A stretch of 64,000 bases of DNA. Origin: Pseudomonas quebecensis. Lineage in GTDB: Bacteria > Pseudomonadota > Gammaproteobacteria > Pseudomonadales > Pseudomonadaceae. The stretch is taken from contig NZ_CP112866.1 in the NCBI RefSeq assembly GCF_026410085.1, positions 868,001 through 932,000 of the forward strand, written 5' to 3'. Of the stretch, positions 44,281 through 53,116 are shown one piece after another. The notes below the pieces were generated by a model. It ran no database searches. It was not told the DNA's origin and saw only the letters and a list, made by a program, of their open reading frames with translations. The translations under genes were made by a program, and so were the position numbers. The first letter of the stretch is position 1. Each line of letters begins with the position of its first letter.

Positions 44281-45276
44281 TCATTGCCGCGGAGCCGAGA
44301 TCTGGTCGAGCATCTGCTTGAGTACCTGGTCGACCTCCAGCCCATCGATGTCCAGCTCGGGGGCGATTCGTACACGGTGGCGAAGGACCGCCAGGGCACA
44401 CCCCTTGATGTCATCCGGGGTGACGAACGCACCTGCGCGCAACAAGGCGCGGGCGCGGGCGCCCCGTACCAGTGCGATGGACGCGCGTGGGCCGGCACCG
44501 ATGGCCAATCCTGGCCAGCTGCGAGTGGCACGCGCCAGGCGCACGGCGTAGTCGAGCACTTGCTCGTCCAGGGGCAGTTCGCTGGCGATCTGTTGCAGTT
44601 GCAGCACATCCTCGGCCTGCAGCACGGTGCGCAGTGGTTGCACATCCAGCATGTCGGCGCGTGACGAGCGAGTGACTTCGCGCACCATTTCCAGTTCCTG
44701 CCGGGCGTCGGGGTAGTCCATGCGCACCTTGAGCATGAAGCGGTCCAGTTCGGCTTCCGGCAGCGGGTAGGTGCCTTCCTGTTCGATAGGGTTCTGGGTG
44801 GCCAGTACCATGAACGGCTGGCCGATGGGCAGCGCTTCGCCTTCAAGTGTCACTTGTCGCTCCTGCATGGCTTCGAGCAGGGCCGCCTGGGTCTTGGCCG
44901 GGGCGCGGTTGATTTCGTCAGCCAGTAACAGATGGGTGAAGACCGGGCCCTTGCGCAGCTTGAACTGTTCGGTATGCAGGTCATACACGGCGTGACCGGT
45001 GACGTCGCTGGGCATCAGATCCGGGGTGAACTGGATGCGTGCGAAATCGCCGTCGAAGCAGCGCGCCAATGCCCGCACCAGCAAGGTCTTGCCCAGGCCG
45101 GGCACGCCTTCGAGCAAGACGTGGCCACCGGCTATCAGGGCGGTGAGGACATCATCAATGACCTGATCCTGCCCAATGACGGCCTTGCGCAGTTCAGCGC
45201 GCAAGGCTTGGGCCTGCTGGCTGGCGCGTTGCAGGGTTTCGCCGGTCAGGGCAGGGGCGCTTTGAAATTCGCTCAT
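44281..45276 (-). CDS. MoxR-family AAA+ ATPase
   Basis: A 331-residue cytosolic ATPase of the MoxR (APE2220) branch. The Walker A is LLEGVPGLGKTLLVRALA, the Walker B LLLADEINRAPAKTQAALLE, and the MoxR stretch VLATQNPIEQEGTYPLPEAE is complete. The start at 45276 is preceded by AGGAA and overlaps the DUF4350 stop by four bases. MoxR ATPases typically remodel or load metals into a partner complex; here the partner is the DUF58 protein. The target of this cluster is unknown. Confidence 0.94.
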   Translation of the reverse strand: MSEFQSAPALTGETLQRASQQAQALRAELRKAVIGQDQVIDDVLTALIAGGHVLLEGVPGLGKTLLVRALARCFDGDFARIQFTPDLMPSDVTGHAVYDLHTEQFKLRKGPVFTHLLLADEINRAPAKTQAALLEAMQERQVTLEGEALPIGQPFMVLATQNPIEQEGTYPLPEAELDRFMLKVRMDYPDARQELEMVREVTRSSRADMLDVQPLRTVLQAEDVLQLQQIASELPLDEQVLDYAVRLARATRSWPGLAIGAGPRASIALVRGARARALLRAGAFVTPDDIKGCALAVLRHRVRIAPELDIDGLEVDQVLKQMLDQISAPRQ

Positions 45277-46430
45277 AGTGCATTCCTGAGGGTTTGCAGG
45301 CATGCCACCTGCCGGCTGAAGTCGGCGCTGGATAGCCGTTTCTGCGGGAGTGGGCCGAGGGCCTGGCTGATGACGTGAGAGGGTTGATGCGTCAGATGCT
45401 CGAGCACCTGCCATTGTTCTGCTGTGTCGAGGTGTTCGAAGCCGGGATGGCGACGCCTGGCGGCGCGCAGGATATCGCGCTGCAGCGCGTGCAGCAGCGT
45501 GCCCTGGCCGCTGCGGCGCAGCAGGAAGTCTGCGCTGGCTTTCAAGTGTTCCTGCAATTGCCGTCGAGCCTTGGGCGCAGGTGCCTGGATCGGGCCCTGG
45601 CGCATGCCGGCATGCCACAGTGCCAGCGCGATCAGGGCGATAAGCGCGACTATCGCCTGGGGAAAATAGCGCAACAGCAGGCTGAACAGATCATCCACGT
45701 CACTGCTGAACAACAGCGTCACGCCGGTACCCTGGGTCAGGTACCACAGCAGCCAGGCATTGTCGTGCTTGCCGATATCGCGGTTCTTCCACAGCTCGCT
45801 GTCGGTTATCACCGTCACTCGGCCTTGCCCGAGGTTGAGTTGCATCAGGTGACTTGACCTGGCGCTGTTGGCCGAGAATTGCGCCAGGTGCTGCGGGTCG
45901 GTGAGGTTGAAGTCGGTGTCGAAGCTGAAATAGGCCGGAGCGGTTTCATTGTCGACATACAGCCTGGTCAGGTCCGGTGTTTTCTTCTTGCGGGCGGGCG
46001 CGGGCTCTGCGGATTCGTCGCTCAACGCTTGGTGGATTGCCAGGCGGTCGAGTAACAGGTCGCCACTTTTACCGGCCTCTTCATCCCATAGCGCCTCCGC
46101 CACCACCAGCAGATGGCCGCCGGACTTGGCCCAGTCCAGCAGTTGCGCCACCTGGCGTGGCGACATGTTGCTACGTTCATTGAACAGCAGCAGGCTAGTG
46201 CCCTGGGGTGGCAACGTGGCCACGCGGTCGAGGCTGAAGGCGTGCTCCACCGCCAGGCCTTGCAGGCGCAGAAACTGCTCGGCCGCCAGATAAGGGTTGG
46301 CCTGGGCCTCGGGGGAGGGCCCATGGTCTACCACTTCTTCGTAAGGGATTGCTTTGCTCCAGACGAAGAATCCACACGCTGTGAGCAAAGACACCAGCAA
46401 TAGCCCAGCCCATGCCAAGGGTCGGTTCAT
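45273..46430 (-). CDS. DUF4350-domain membrane protein
   Basis: A 385-residue protein with an N-terminal hydrophobic segment (WAGLLLVSLLTACGFFVW; a lipobox-like LTAC is followed by further hydrophobic residues, so an anchored helix is more likely). A periplasmic DUF4350 domain (about residues 30-270, GHLLVVAEALWDEEAGKS) comes next. A second helix (AIVALIALIALALW) follows near residue 290 and then a cytosolic tail. The fold is of the glutamine-amidotransferase type without its catalytic residues. It overlaps DUF4129 by 4 bases at its start and moxR by 4 at its end. Confidence 0.87.
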   Translation of the reverse strand: MNRPLAWAGLLLVSLLTACGFFVWSKAIPYEEVVDHGPSPEAQANPYLAAEQFLRLQGLAVEHAFSLDRVATLPPQGTSLLLFNERSNMSPRQVAQLLDWAKSGGHLLVVAEALWDEEAGKSGDLLLDRLAIHQALSDESAEPAPARKKKTPDLTRLYVDNETAPAYFSFDTDFNLTDPQHLAQFSANSARSSHLMQLNLGQGRVTVITDSELWKNRDIGKHDNAWLLWYLTQGTGVTLLFSSDVDDLFSLLLRYFPQAIVALIALIALALWHAGMRQGPIQAPAPKARRQLQEHLKASADFLLRRSGQGTLLHALQRDILRAARRRHPGFEHLDTAEQWQVLEHLTHQPSHVISQALGPLPQKRLSSADFSRQVACLQTLRNAL

Positions 46431-47947
46431 GGGGCGCTCCCTGAGCTGAACAGGGCACGCCAGTCGCCACATAATTTCTGCTGGGCCGAGGCTGGCGGAA
46501 GGGTGTGGCCGTAGGCAAGGTTTTGCCAATGCCGGGTCAGTTCATCACTGAAGGCCAGCAGTTGCGGTTGCGCCAGTTGATGAACGCGTTCAAGAACCTG
46601 ACCTTCGGTATCGGCGCTTTTAAGCGGCAGATTGAAGTCATGCAGCAACCGGCTCAGAAGCCCTCGGTACAGCAGGCCAAGAGCTTCCCGGGGCTGGGTG
46701 GCCCAGAGCTGTTCGGCGGTGCTGGCAATATCTGCCGGCAAGGTCTGCGTGCCCAATTCCAGCCCGAACAATTGCGTGGGCGCCGGTTGGATGGCCTTGG
46801 GGCGAGCGGGGGGACGCCGGCTGACAAAGGTGCGCAGCCAGTCCCGATAGCGCCATGCAAGCAGGGCCAGCCCGCCGATCAAAAGCCCCCATAACAGGAC
46901 TTCCAGGCCTTGGGCGATGTGCTTGAAGGTATTGCTGTTGAGGTTGTCCAACAGCGCCTGCAGCCACGCCGGCAGCTTGCTGTCGCCGCGAGCCTTGCTC
47001 TTTACAGCGGGTTTTTCCTCGCCAAATCGATAACGGGTAACGGTCTCCGGGTTTTTGAACGGAGGCTTGTCCAGCAGCGCTTTGATCGATTGGCTTGCGC
47101 CCTGCGTACTCAGCGGCTTGGGCTGATCGGCCATGGCGGGCCGATTGACGGGCAGCACAGTCAGCCCCACAACCAGTATCAACAGCGTCGCCACCGTACT
47201 CAGGCGTTGGCGCAGGCGGCGGAATACCAGTTCCAGGTCCCAGGCCTCCAGCACGGTACGACGATTGAGGTAAAGGCTGAAACCACAGGCCACGTAGATG
47301 GGCTCCCAGAACACCAGGATCAGGGCATAAAACGCATTGCTCAGGTGCTCCAGCCACAGCCCTTCGGACTGGCTCGCCAGTACCAGGCGCTGCCAGTCCC
47401 ACCCTTGCTCGACGTTCTGCGGAATAAAGAGATAGAACAGCGCCATGCAACCGAACCACAGCCCGATTTCCAGGTGTACTCCGACGGTCGTCAACCAGCG
47501 TGCGGCGCCCGCGTCGCGTTGTTGCAGCACGCCCAGGCGCTTTTGCCGCGCCTGCCCATCCAGGCCTTCCAACTGGCTCACCGGCATGACGAAGCTGCGG
47601 CTGAGGCTGAGCCGGCGCCAGGTCAGGCTTGCCAGCAGTTGACCCTTGAGCAGGCGCGGCCACTGGCGTACGGCTTGCTTGAGGCTGGGCACCTCCCCGA
47701 ACAGTGCCTTGGACAAGATATACAAAGGCAATCGATCAAAGGCAGGCTTTAACCACCAGAACACGCATACGGCAACGGACGGATACTTCCACAGCGCGGC
47801 ACTGAGCAGGATGAACACCGGCAGCGTGACCAGTGCCCAACTGAGGGTCAGCAGTCGGCGGTGTTCCCTGGCCATGAGTACGCCAAGGTCCATGGCTTCC
47901 CAGGCCGTACGGGGGCGGATTGCCACGCTGGCATCACTCAGGCGCAT
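46427..47947 (-). CDS. DUF4129-domain membrane protein
   Basis: A 506-residue protein with several membrane helices (about residues 34-60, 155-175, 197-260 and 350-368). The C-terminal DUF4129 domain (AEQLWATQPREALGLLYRG) is the piece often found at the end of transglutaminase-like proteins. No transglutaminase core is seen. Membrane proteins of this type go with MoxR/DUF58 genes in many bacteria. Its start (47947, MRLSDASV) lies inside the end of the SpoIIM-type gene, 14 bases in. Confidence 0.85.
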   Translation of the reverse strand: MRLSDASVAIRPRTAWEAMDLGVLMAREHRRLLTLSWALVTLPVFILLSAALWKYPSVAVCVFWWLKPAFDRLPLYILSKALFGEVPSLKQAVRQWPRLLKGQLLASLTWRRLSLSRSFVMPVSQLEGLDGQARQKRLGVLQQRDAGAARWLTTVGVHLEIGLWFGCMALFYLFIPQNVEQGWDWQRLVLASQSEGLWLEHLSNAFYALILVFWEPIYVACGFSLYLNRRTVLEAWDLELVFRRLRQRLSTVATLLILVVGLTVLPVNRPAMADQPKPLSTQGASQSIKALLDKPPFKNPETVTRYRFGEEKPAVKSKARGDSKLPAWLQALLDNLNSNTFKHIAQGLEVLLWGLLIGGLALLAWRYRDWLRTFVSRRPPARPKAIQPAPTQLFGLELGTQTLPADIASTAEQLWATQPREALGLLYRGLLSRLLHDFNLPLKSADTEGQVLERVHQLAQPQLLAFSDELTRHWQNLAYGHTLPPASAQQKLCGDWRALFSSGSAP

Positions 47948-48914
47948 GAGGTGTCCTTCCGGCAAACGTCAGGTATGCCGCCACCAGCAGCCAGAGTACT
48001 GCGCCCACCAGGTATTTGACCCATGCAGCGATGACCGTGGTGGAAGACCAGTAGGCTTCGATAAACGCTGCGATCAGCAGGAAAACCATCACACCGCACA
48101 AAAGTTGCACACTTTTATGCGCCGCACGCCTCAGGGACTCGCCACGCGTCAACTGCCCCGGGGAGATCAACGCCCAGCCCAGTTGCAAGCCGGCGGCACC
48201 GGCAAGGGCAATGGCTGTCAACTCGAACGCTCCGTGGCCGATGACGAATGACCAGAAAGTTTGCCCGTAGCCGATTTCGGTCAGGTGCCCGGATACCGCA
48301 CCGATGATCAACCCGTTGAAAATCAGGAAGAACACGCTGCCCAGGCCGAACAGCAAACCGGCGGCGAATGTCTGGAAGGCGATGCCGATGTTATGCATCA
48401 CGTAATAGCCGAACATCATCCAGTCCTCACTCGATGCGCGTTCGGCGGCGCGTCCCAGGCGGCTGGCGTCGGGGTCGTACATGGCCTGCATCTCGGCCAC
48501 CTGCTGGGGGCTTACGATGCTGTAGATCAGTTCGGGAAAAAGGTAGACCAGCAACGCAATGCCCAACAGGCTGCCGAAGAACAGCAGGCTGGCGACCGCT
48601 GCGAACCGCCATTGCTCCCGCACCAGGCGTGGAAAACCGGCCAGGATGAAACCCAATACGTTCGCCGCCAGTTGGCTGCGATGGCGATAAAGTTGCTGGT
48701 GGCCGCGCAGGGCCAGTTGTTGCAATGGGTCTACCAGGTAACTGCTGTAGCCGCGTTCCTGTGCCAGCGCCAGATGCTGGCAAAGACGCCGGTATTGATG
48801 GGGGAAGTCAGCAACATCATCGGCCTTGGCCGTGCCTTGTTCCAGCTGCCTGAGCTGTTCGGCGAAGGCTTGCCATTCGGGCTGGTGACGGCTTTCGAAC
48901 TGGCTCTGCTTCAT
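47934..48914 (-). CDS. Stage II sporulation protein M (SpoIIM)-family membrane protein
   Basis: A 326-residue inner-membrane protein of the SpoIIM family. The helical region begins near residue 105 (AAVASLLFFGSLLGIALLVY). Family marks are MFGYYVMHNIGIAFQTFAAG, LIFNGLIIGAVSGHL and SFVIGHGAFELTAIALAGAA. In Bacillus the family name comes from septal remodelling in spore formation; in Pseudomonas the role is not known. It overlaps the RDD gene by 4 bases and DUF4129 by 14, so it is coupled to both. Confidence 0.9.
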   Translation of the reverse strand: MKQSQFESRHQPEWQAFAEQLRQLEQGTAKADDVADFPHQYRRLCQHLALAQERGYSSYLVDPLQQLALRGHQQLYRHRSQLAANVLGFILAGFPRLVREQWRFAAVASLLFFGSLLGIALLVYLFPELIYSIVSPQQVAEMQAMYDPDASRLGRAAERASSEDWMMFGYYVMHNIGIAFQTFAAGLLFGLGSVFFLIFNGLIIGAVSGHLTEIGYGQTFWSFVIGHGAFELTAIALAGAAGLQLGWALISPGQLTRGESLRRAAHKSVQLLCGVMVFLLIAAFIEAYWSSTTVIAAWVKYLVGAVLWLLVAAYLTFAGRTPHAPE

Positions 48915-49603
48915 GTTGGCCCCAGCAGGCCGCGGGCCAGACCGTTGAGTTGTTGAGCCGCGCGGGCAGGGGAGACTTGCAAGGGAGCCGCCAGGATTGC
49001 CGCCAGTTCATGCACGCGCTCCGTGGACAATTCGCCCTGGCGTTCCGCGAAACCCAGGATGGCGCGCTGTTCGCTCAGGTCCAGTGCAAAAGGCAAGCGC
49101 AGGGCCGCCGCCTGAGGAACCTGGGGGCGTGCGAGGGGGCGTTCGCGGTAGACCACGAGCGTACCGGCGGCAAGGTCGCCCAGGCGTTTGAAATGGGGAT
49201 GCTGTAGGCAACTGATGGCACCGAGAAAGTAGCCGAAAGGGAGCATATCGACAAAGCGCAGCAGGTTGCGGATCAGTGAGGACGACCAGCCGATCGGCGT
49301 GCCGTCGTCCTGCACCACGCGCAACCCCATGACCTGTTTGCCCGGTGAGCAGCCTTGGTTGAGTACTTCGAACAACACCATGTACCACCAACTGACCAGG
49401 AACAGCAGCAGCGCGCCAAGGCCTAGACCAACGTTGCCCAGCAGCGCCAGCGGTGCCATGAGCACGCCCATGATGATGGCGCGGGCCAACAGGTCGAACG
49501 CGAAGGCCAGTACCCGTGGCACCAGGCCAGCGGGACGCAGCGGCAGGTCAATGCCCTCAGGAGTTTCGATCTGATAGCGGGTATCCAATGGGGCTGATGG
49601 CAT
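48911..49603 (-). CDS. RDD-family membrane protein
   Basis: A 230-residue protein with the RDD domain: LVPRVLAFAFDLLARAIIMG (Arg and two Asp of the motif) near residue 30, two helices to about 88, and the loop SPGKQVMGLRVVQDDG near 96. The remaining 80 residues are cytosolic. RDD domains probably transport or sense something at the membrane, but the family function is not established. It is the first gene of the cluster; AAGGAT precedes its start. Confidence 0.88.
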   Translation of the reverse strand: MPSAPLDTRYQIETPEGIDLPLRPAGLVPRVLAFAFDLLARAIIMGVLMAPLALLGNVGLGLGALLLFLVSWWYMVLFEVLNQGCSPGKQVMGLRVVQDDGTPIGWSSSLIRNLLRFVDMLPFGYFLGAISCLQHPHFKRLGDLAAGTLVVYRERPLARPQVPQAAALRLPFALDLSEQRAILGFAERQGELSTERVHELAAILAAPLQVSPARAAQQLNGLARGLLGPT

Positions 49604-49770
49604 CGCGATCCTTGGCAGTGCGGAACGGCTGGAAGACACGGATGCTAGCAGTGTCGGCGCTGGAAGCAACCATTGAAGATTTTGCTGGATATTTGTACAG
49701 GTGATTTGGCGCTGGCCCCGGATGCCGTTCCGCGCCTAGACTTTGCCGATCTTCAGCACAGGAACAGCTC

Positions 49771-51198
49771 GTGACCTCCATTTTCTGGTACGACTATGAA
49801 ACGACCGGCATCAACCCGCGCAGCGATCGCCCTCTTCAGGTAGCTGGCATTCGTACCGATCTCGAACTCAACGAAATCGGCACCCCGGTCAACCTCTACT
49901 GCCAGCCTGCCGACGATATCCTGCCTCACCCCGCCGCCTGTGCGATTACCGGCATCACCCCGGCGACCCTGGCCGAAAAAGGCCTGGCCGAAGCCGATTT
50001 CATGACGCGCGTGCATGCCGAGCTGGCGGCCCCTGGCACGTGCGGCGCCGGCTACAACACGCTGCGATTCGATGACGAAATGACGCGCTACAGTTTGTAT
50101 CGCAATTTTTTTGACCCGTACGCCCGAGAGTGGCAAGGCGGCAACAGCCGTTGGGACCTGATTGATGTGGTACGCACCGCTTACGCGCTGCGCCCGCAGG
50201 GTATCCAGTGGCCGCAGCAGGACGGGCGCGTCACGCTCAAGCTGGAACGCCTGACAGCGGCCAATGGTATCGACCATGGCCAGGCCCACGATGCATTGTC
50301 CGATGTGCGCGCGACAATTGCCCTGGCCCGGTTGGTTCGCGAGAAACAGCCCAAGCTCTACGAGTGGCTGTTTCAACTGCGCAGCAAACAGCGGGTAATG
50401 GACCAGGTGCGCCTGCTGCAACCCATGGTGCATATCTCCGGGCGTTTTTCCGCCGAACGCCATTACCTGGGCGTTGTACTGCCGCTGGCCTGGCACCCGC
50501 GCAACCGCAATGCGCTGATTGTCTGCGACCTTGGGCTGGACCCGCAGGGCTTGCTTGACACAGATGCCGAGACCTTGCGCCGGCGCCTCTATACACGCCG
50601 CGATGACTTGGCTGACGGGGAGCTGGCGGTGCCGCTCAAGCTGGTGCATATCAACCGCTGCCCGGTGGTTGCGCCCTTGAACGTGCTGAGGGCCGAAGAC
50701 CGTGAGCGCCTGCATTTGGACATGGCGCTGTTGCAGGCGCGGGCGCTGCGGCTAACTGACGCACAGCAAGTGTGGCGCGATAAGTTGGCCATCATTTATG
50801 CCGAGGAAGATTTTGCAGCGAGTGTGGACCCCGAACAGCAGCTCTATGACGGCTTTATCGGCGACCGTGATAGACGCTTGTGCGAACAAGTCCGCTTGGC
50901 GGAACCTGCGCAATTAGCACGCCAGCAGTGGCCTTTTGATGATGAACGTTTACCTGAACTATTGTTTCGCTACCGTGCACGTAACTTCCCCGATACGTTG
51001 AACAGCGAGGAGCTACAACGCTGGAAACTTTTCTGTCAGCAACGTTTGTCGGACCCTCAATGGGGTGCACCGAATACCTTTGAATCATTTAAGCAGGCCC
51101 GGCAGGAATTAACGCTTAGTGCGACACCGTTTCAGCTGCAGGTACTGGCACACTGGCAGGACTATGTTGACGCTTTAGCGACGCGTATGACCCTGTAA
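49771..51198 (+). CDS. sbcB: Exodeoxyribonuclease I
   Basis: A 475-residue 3'-to-5' single-strand DNA exonuclease used in recombination and mismatch repair. The DEDDh catalytic motifs are visible: FWYDYETTGINPRSDRP at the N-terminus, TLRFDDEMTRYSLYRNFFDP and HDALSDVRATIALARL. Length and series match E. coli SbcB. Translation starts at GTG (49771) after AGGAA. The gene is convergent with mvaT. Confidence 0.96.
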   Translation: MTSIFWYDYETTGINPRSDRPLQVAGIRTDLELNEIGTPVNLYCQPADDILPHPAACAITGITPATLAEKGLAEADFMTRVHAELAAPGTCGAGYNTLRFDDEMTRYSLYRNFFDPYAREWQGGNSRWDLIDVVRTAYALRPQGIQWPQQDGRVTLKLERLTAANGIDHGQAHDALSDVRATIALARLVREKQPKLYEWLFQLRSKQRVMDQVRLLQPMVHISGRFSAERHYLGVVLPLAWHPRNRNALIVCDLGLDPQGLLDTDAETLRRRLYTRRDDLADGELAVPLKLVHINRCPVVAPLNVLRAEDRERLHLDMALLQARALRLTDAQQVWRDKLAIIYAEEDFAASVDPEQQLYDGFIGDRDRRLCEQVRLAEPAQLARQQWPFDDERLPELLFRYRARNFPDTLNSEELQRWKLFCQQRLSDPQWGAPNTFESFKQARQELTLSATPFQLQVLAHWQDYVDALATRMTL

Positions 51199-51225
51199 TC
51201 GAATATTCAGAATAGAGCGAGCAAT

Positions 51226-51252
51226 AAAAAACGCCAGCAAGCTGGCGTTTTT
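51226..51252. terminator. Bidirectional terminator between sbcB and mvaT
   Basis: The stem aacgccagc / gctggcgtt with a 2-base loop is flanked by A and T runs. It serves both convergent genes. Confidence 0.87.
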
Positions 51253-51287
51253 AATGTGTCGCGTATCAGGCGCGGGCCTGGTCAAGC

Positions 51288-51662
51288 TTAGCCCAGCAGG
51301 GTCGACCAGCTTTCAACCACATCGCCGCCCCACTTGGCTTTCCACTCTTTCAGGGTTTTGTGATTGCCACCTTTGGTTTCAATCACTTCGCCGTTGTGCG
51401 GGTTCTTGTACTGCTTGACCTTGCGAGCACGCTTGGTGCCGGTAGTTTTCACAGCGCCGCGAGGTGCTTTAACTTTCGACTCTGGATCCAGCAGCGCGAT
51501 GATGTCACGCAGGGACTTGGAGTACTCACCCATCAGGGTGCGCAATTTGCCTTCGAATTCCAGCTCGGTTTTCAGCTTGTCGTCTTGCGACAGATTCTTC
51601 AAACGGGCTTGCAGCTCTTTGATAGCTTCTTCGGTGGCACGGTATTCGTTGATCAGGGACAT
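51288..51662 (-). CDS. mvaT: H-NS-family xenogeneic silencer MvaT
   Basis: A 124-residue nucleoid protein that binds AT-rich DNA and silences foreign genes in Pseudomonas. The N-terminal oligomerisation coil is SLINEYRATEEAIKELQARL. The C-terminal DNA-binding part has the reading loop VKQYKNPHNGEVIETKGGNH and ends LKEWKAKWGGDVVESWSTLL. The start at 51662 is preceded by AAGGTAG. The region upstream is AT-rich, which fits self-binding. Confidence 0.97.
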   Translation of the reverse strand: MSLINEYRATEEAIKELQARLKNLSQDDKLKTELEFEGKLRTLMGEYSKSLRDIIALLDPESKVKAPRGAVKTTGTKRARKVKQYKNPHNGEVIETKGGNHKTLKEWKAKWGGDVVESWSTLLG

Positions 51663-52010
51663 GTGGACTACCTTATGTAGAGCGCTGATTGACAGGGATA
51701 GTGGCCCAATAATAGTCAGGCGGTTTGCCCAAGTAAACATTTAAGAATGCAATTATGTGAATTACGTTGAATGTTTTTAGAAAAGCGCTGCAAACGAGTT
51801 AATTACAACGACGTAGCGAGAAACATCATCTGCGTGAATTTTATCGAGACGCCTGCGATAAAACCGCTGATTGATATAAGCAGGTAAAACCTTAGGCTCC
51901 TAAGGGGCAAGGCCGGGGCCGGCGAGCGGAATAAGCGTTAACGAATACTGCAGTTTTGCTGCGCAATCGCTAGAATGGCGGCCTTTGCGAAGTTCTGGAG
52001 TTCCCCCCTA
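51663..52010. other. Gap between mvaT and purU with a perfect palindrome
   Basis: This 348-base divergent region has no convincing gene. It is AT-rich near mvaT. A perfect 6-bp stem with a 4-base loop (ccttaggctcctaagg, 51890-51905) and an adjacent gccggggccggc lie in the half near purU. A likely purU -10 element is tagaat at about 51971. Confidence 0.5.
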
Positions 52011-52859
52011 ATGCGCACTTTTCGGCTGGTGATTGCTTGCCCGGACCGGGTCGGCATCGTTGCCAAAGTCAGTAACTTTCTGGCCTCCCACAATGGTTGG
52101 ATCACCGAGGCGAGCCATCACTCGGACAACCTCAGCGGTTGGTTCTTCATGCGTCACGAAATCCGTGCCGATACGCTGCCCTTTGGTCTTGAGGCGTTCC
52201 GCGAGGCGTTTGCGCCGATCGCTGAAGAGTTCTCCATGACCTGGCAGATCACCGATACCGAGCAGAAAAAACGCGTGGTATTGATGGCCAGCCGCGAGTC
52301 CCACTGCCTGGCGGACCTGCTGCACCGCTGGCACAGCGATGAACTGGACTGCGAAATTGCCTGTGTGATTTCCAACCATGACGACCTGCGCAGCATGGTC
52401 GAGTGGCATGGCATTCCTTACTATCATGTGCCGGTCAATCCGCAGGACAAGGAGCCGGCATTCGCCGAGGTGTCGCGCCTGGTCAAGCACCATGAGGCCG
52501 ACGTGGTCGTCCTGGCGCGCTACATGCAGATCCTGCCACCGGAGCTGTGCCGCGAGTACGCCGGCAAAGTCATTAATATTCACCACAGCTTCCTGCCGTC
52601 GTTCGTCGGTGCCAAGCCTTACCACCAGGCTTCCCTGCGTGGCGTGAAGCTGATCGGCGCGACGTGTCACTACGTCACCGAGGAATTGGACGCCGGTCCG
52701 ATCATCGAGCAGGACGTGGTTCGCGTCAGCCATAGCGACAGCATTGAAGACATGGTGCGTTTCGGCCGTGATGTGGAAAAGATGGTGCTGGCGCGTGGCC
52801 TGCGTTACCACCTGGAAGACCGCGTCCTGGTGCACGGCAACAAAACGGTTGTGTTCTGA
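52011..52859 (+). CDS. purU: Formyltetrahydrofolate deformylase
   Basis: A 282-residue enzyme that releases formate from 10-formyltetrahydrofolate. Residues 1-80 are an ACT domain (LVIACPDRVGIVAKVSNFLA). The rest is the formyltransferase-like hydrolase core with VISNHDDLRSMV, the catalytic series NIHHSFLPSFVGAKPYHQA (Asn, His) and the Asp in EELDAGPIIEQDV. Length matches PurU. The ATG at 52011 begins the ACT domain directly. Confidence 0.95.
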   Translation: MRTFRLVIACPDRVGIVAKVSNFLASHNGWITEASHHSDNLSGWFFMRHEIRADTLPFGLEAFREAFAPIAEEFSMTWQITDTEQKKRVVLMASRESHCLADLLHRWHSDELDCEIACVISNHDDLRSMVEWHGIPYYHVPVNPQDKEPAFAEVSRLVKHHEADVVVLARYMQILPPELCREYAGKVINIHHSFLPSFVGAKPYHQASLRGVKLIGATCHYVTEELDAGPIIEQDVVRVSHSDSIEDMVRFGRDVEKMVLARGLRYHLEDRVLVHGNKTVVF

Positions 52860-52930
52860 TCCAAGCCCGAGGGCCCGGGGTGGTAATCGCCATGGGCCCT
52901 TTCTCACCTGCCTGCCATGGAGCATCGAGC

Positions 52931-53116
52931 ATGAGCGACCCATTGGAAAAAGCCACGTCCAAGGCGCCCGCTACTGTGGGCGAGGGGTGTCTGAGTCGCT
53001 ATGACCCGGATGCGCTGGACGCCGAGGATGGTACTGACTTTCCGGGCGCGGCCCGGTTGTGGGAACAGTTGCAGGCACCGGACGCGCCGCCGGCGCCTTC
53101 TGAAAAAGACGCTTGA
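52931..53116 (+). CDS. Small acidic protein, antisense to the end of the flippase-like gene
   Basis: A possible 61-residue soluble protein, rich in Asp, Glu, Ala and Pro, with no membrane segment. GGAG lies nine bases before the ATG, and the third codon positions are mostly G or C, both in favour of a real gene. Its last 146 bases overlap, on the other strand, the 3' end of the gene at 52971-54080. That gene's tail is unlike a protein tail there. I do not recognise the family. Confidence 0.55.
   Translation: MSDPLEKATSKAPATVGEGCLSRYDPDALDAEDGTDFPGAARLWEQLQAPDAPPAPSEKDA

Noticed and set aside
44274..44846. Extension of the DUF58 frame upstream to 44846
   Set aside because: These bases code for MoxR in another frame. 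DUF58 begins at the ATG at 44273, seven bases after the MoxR stop.
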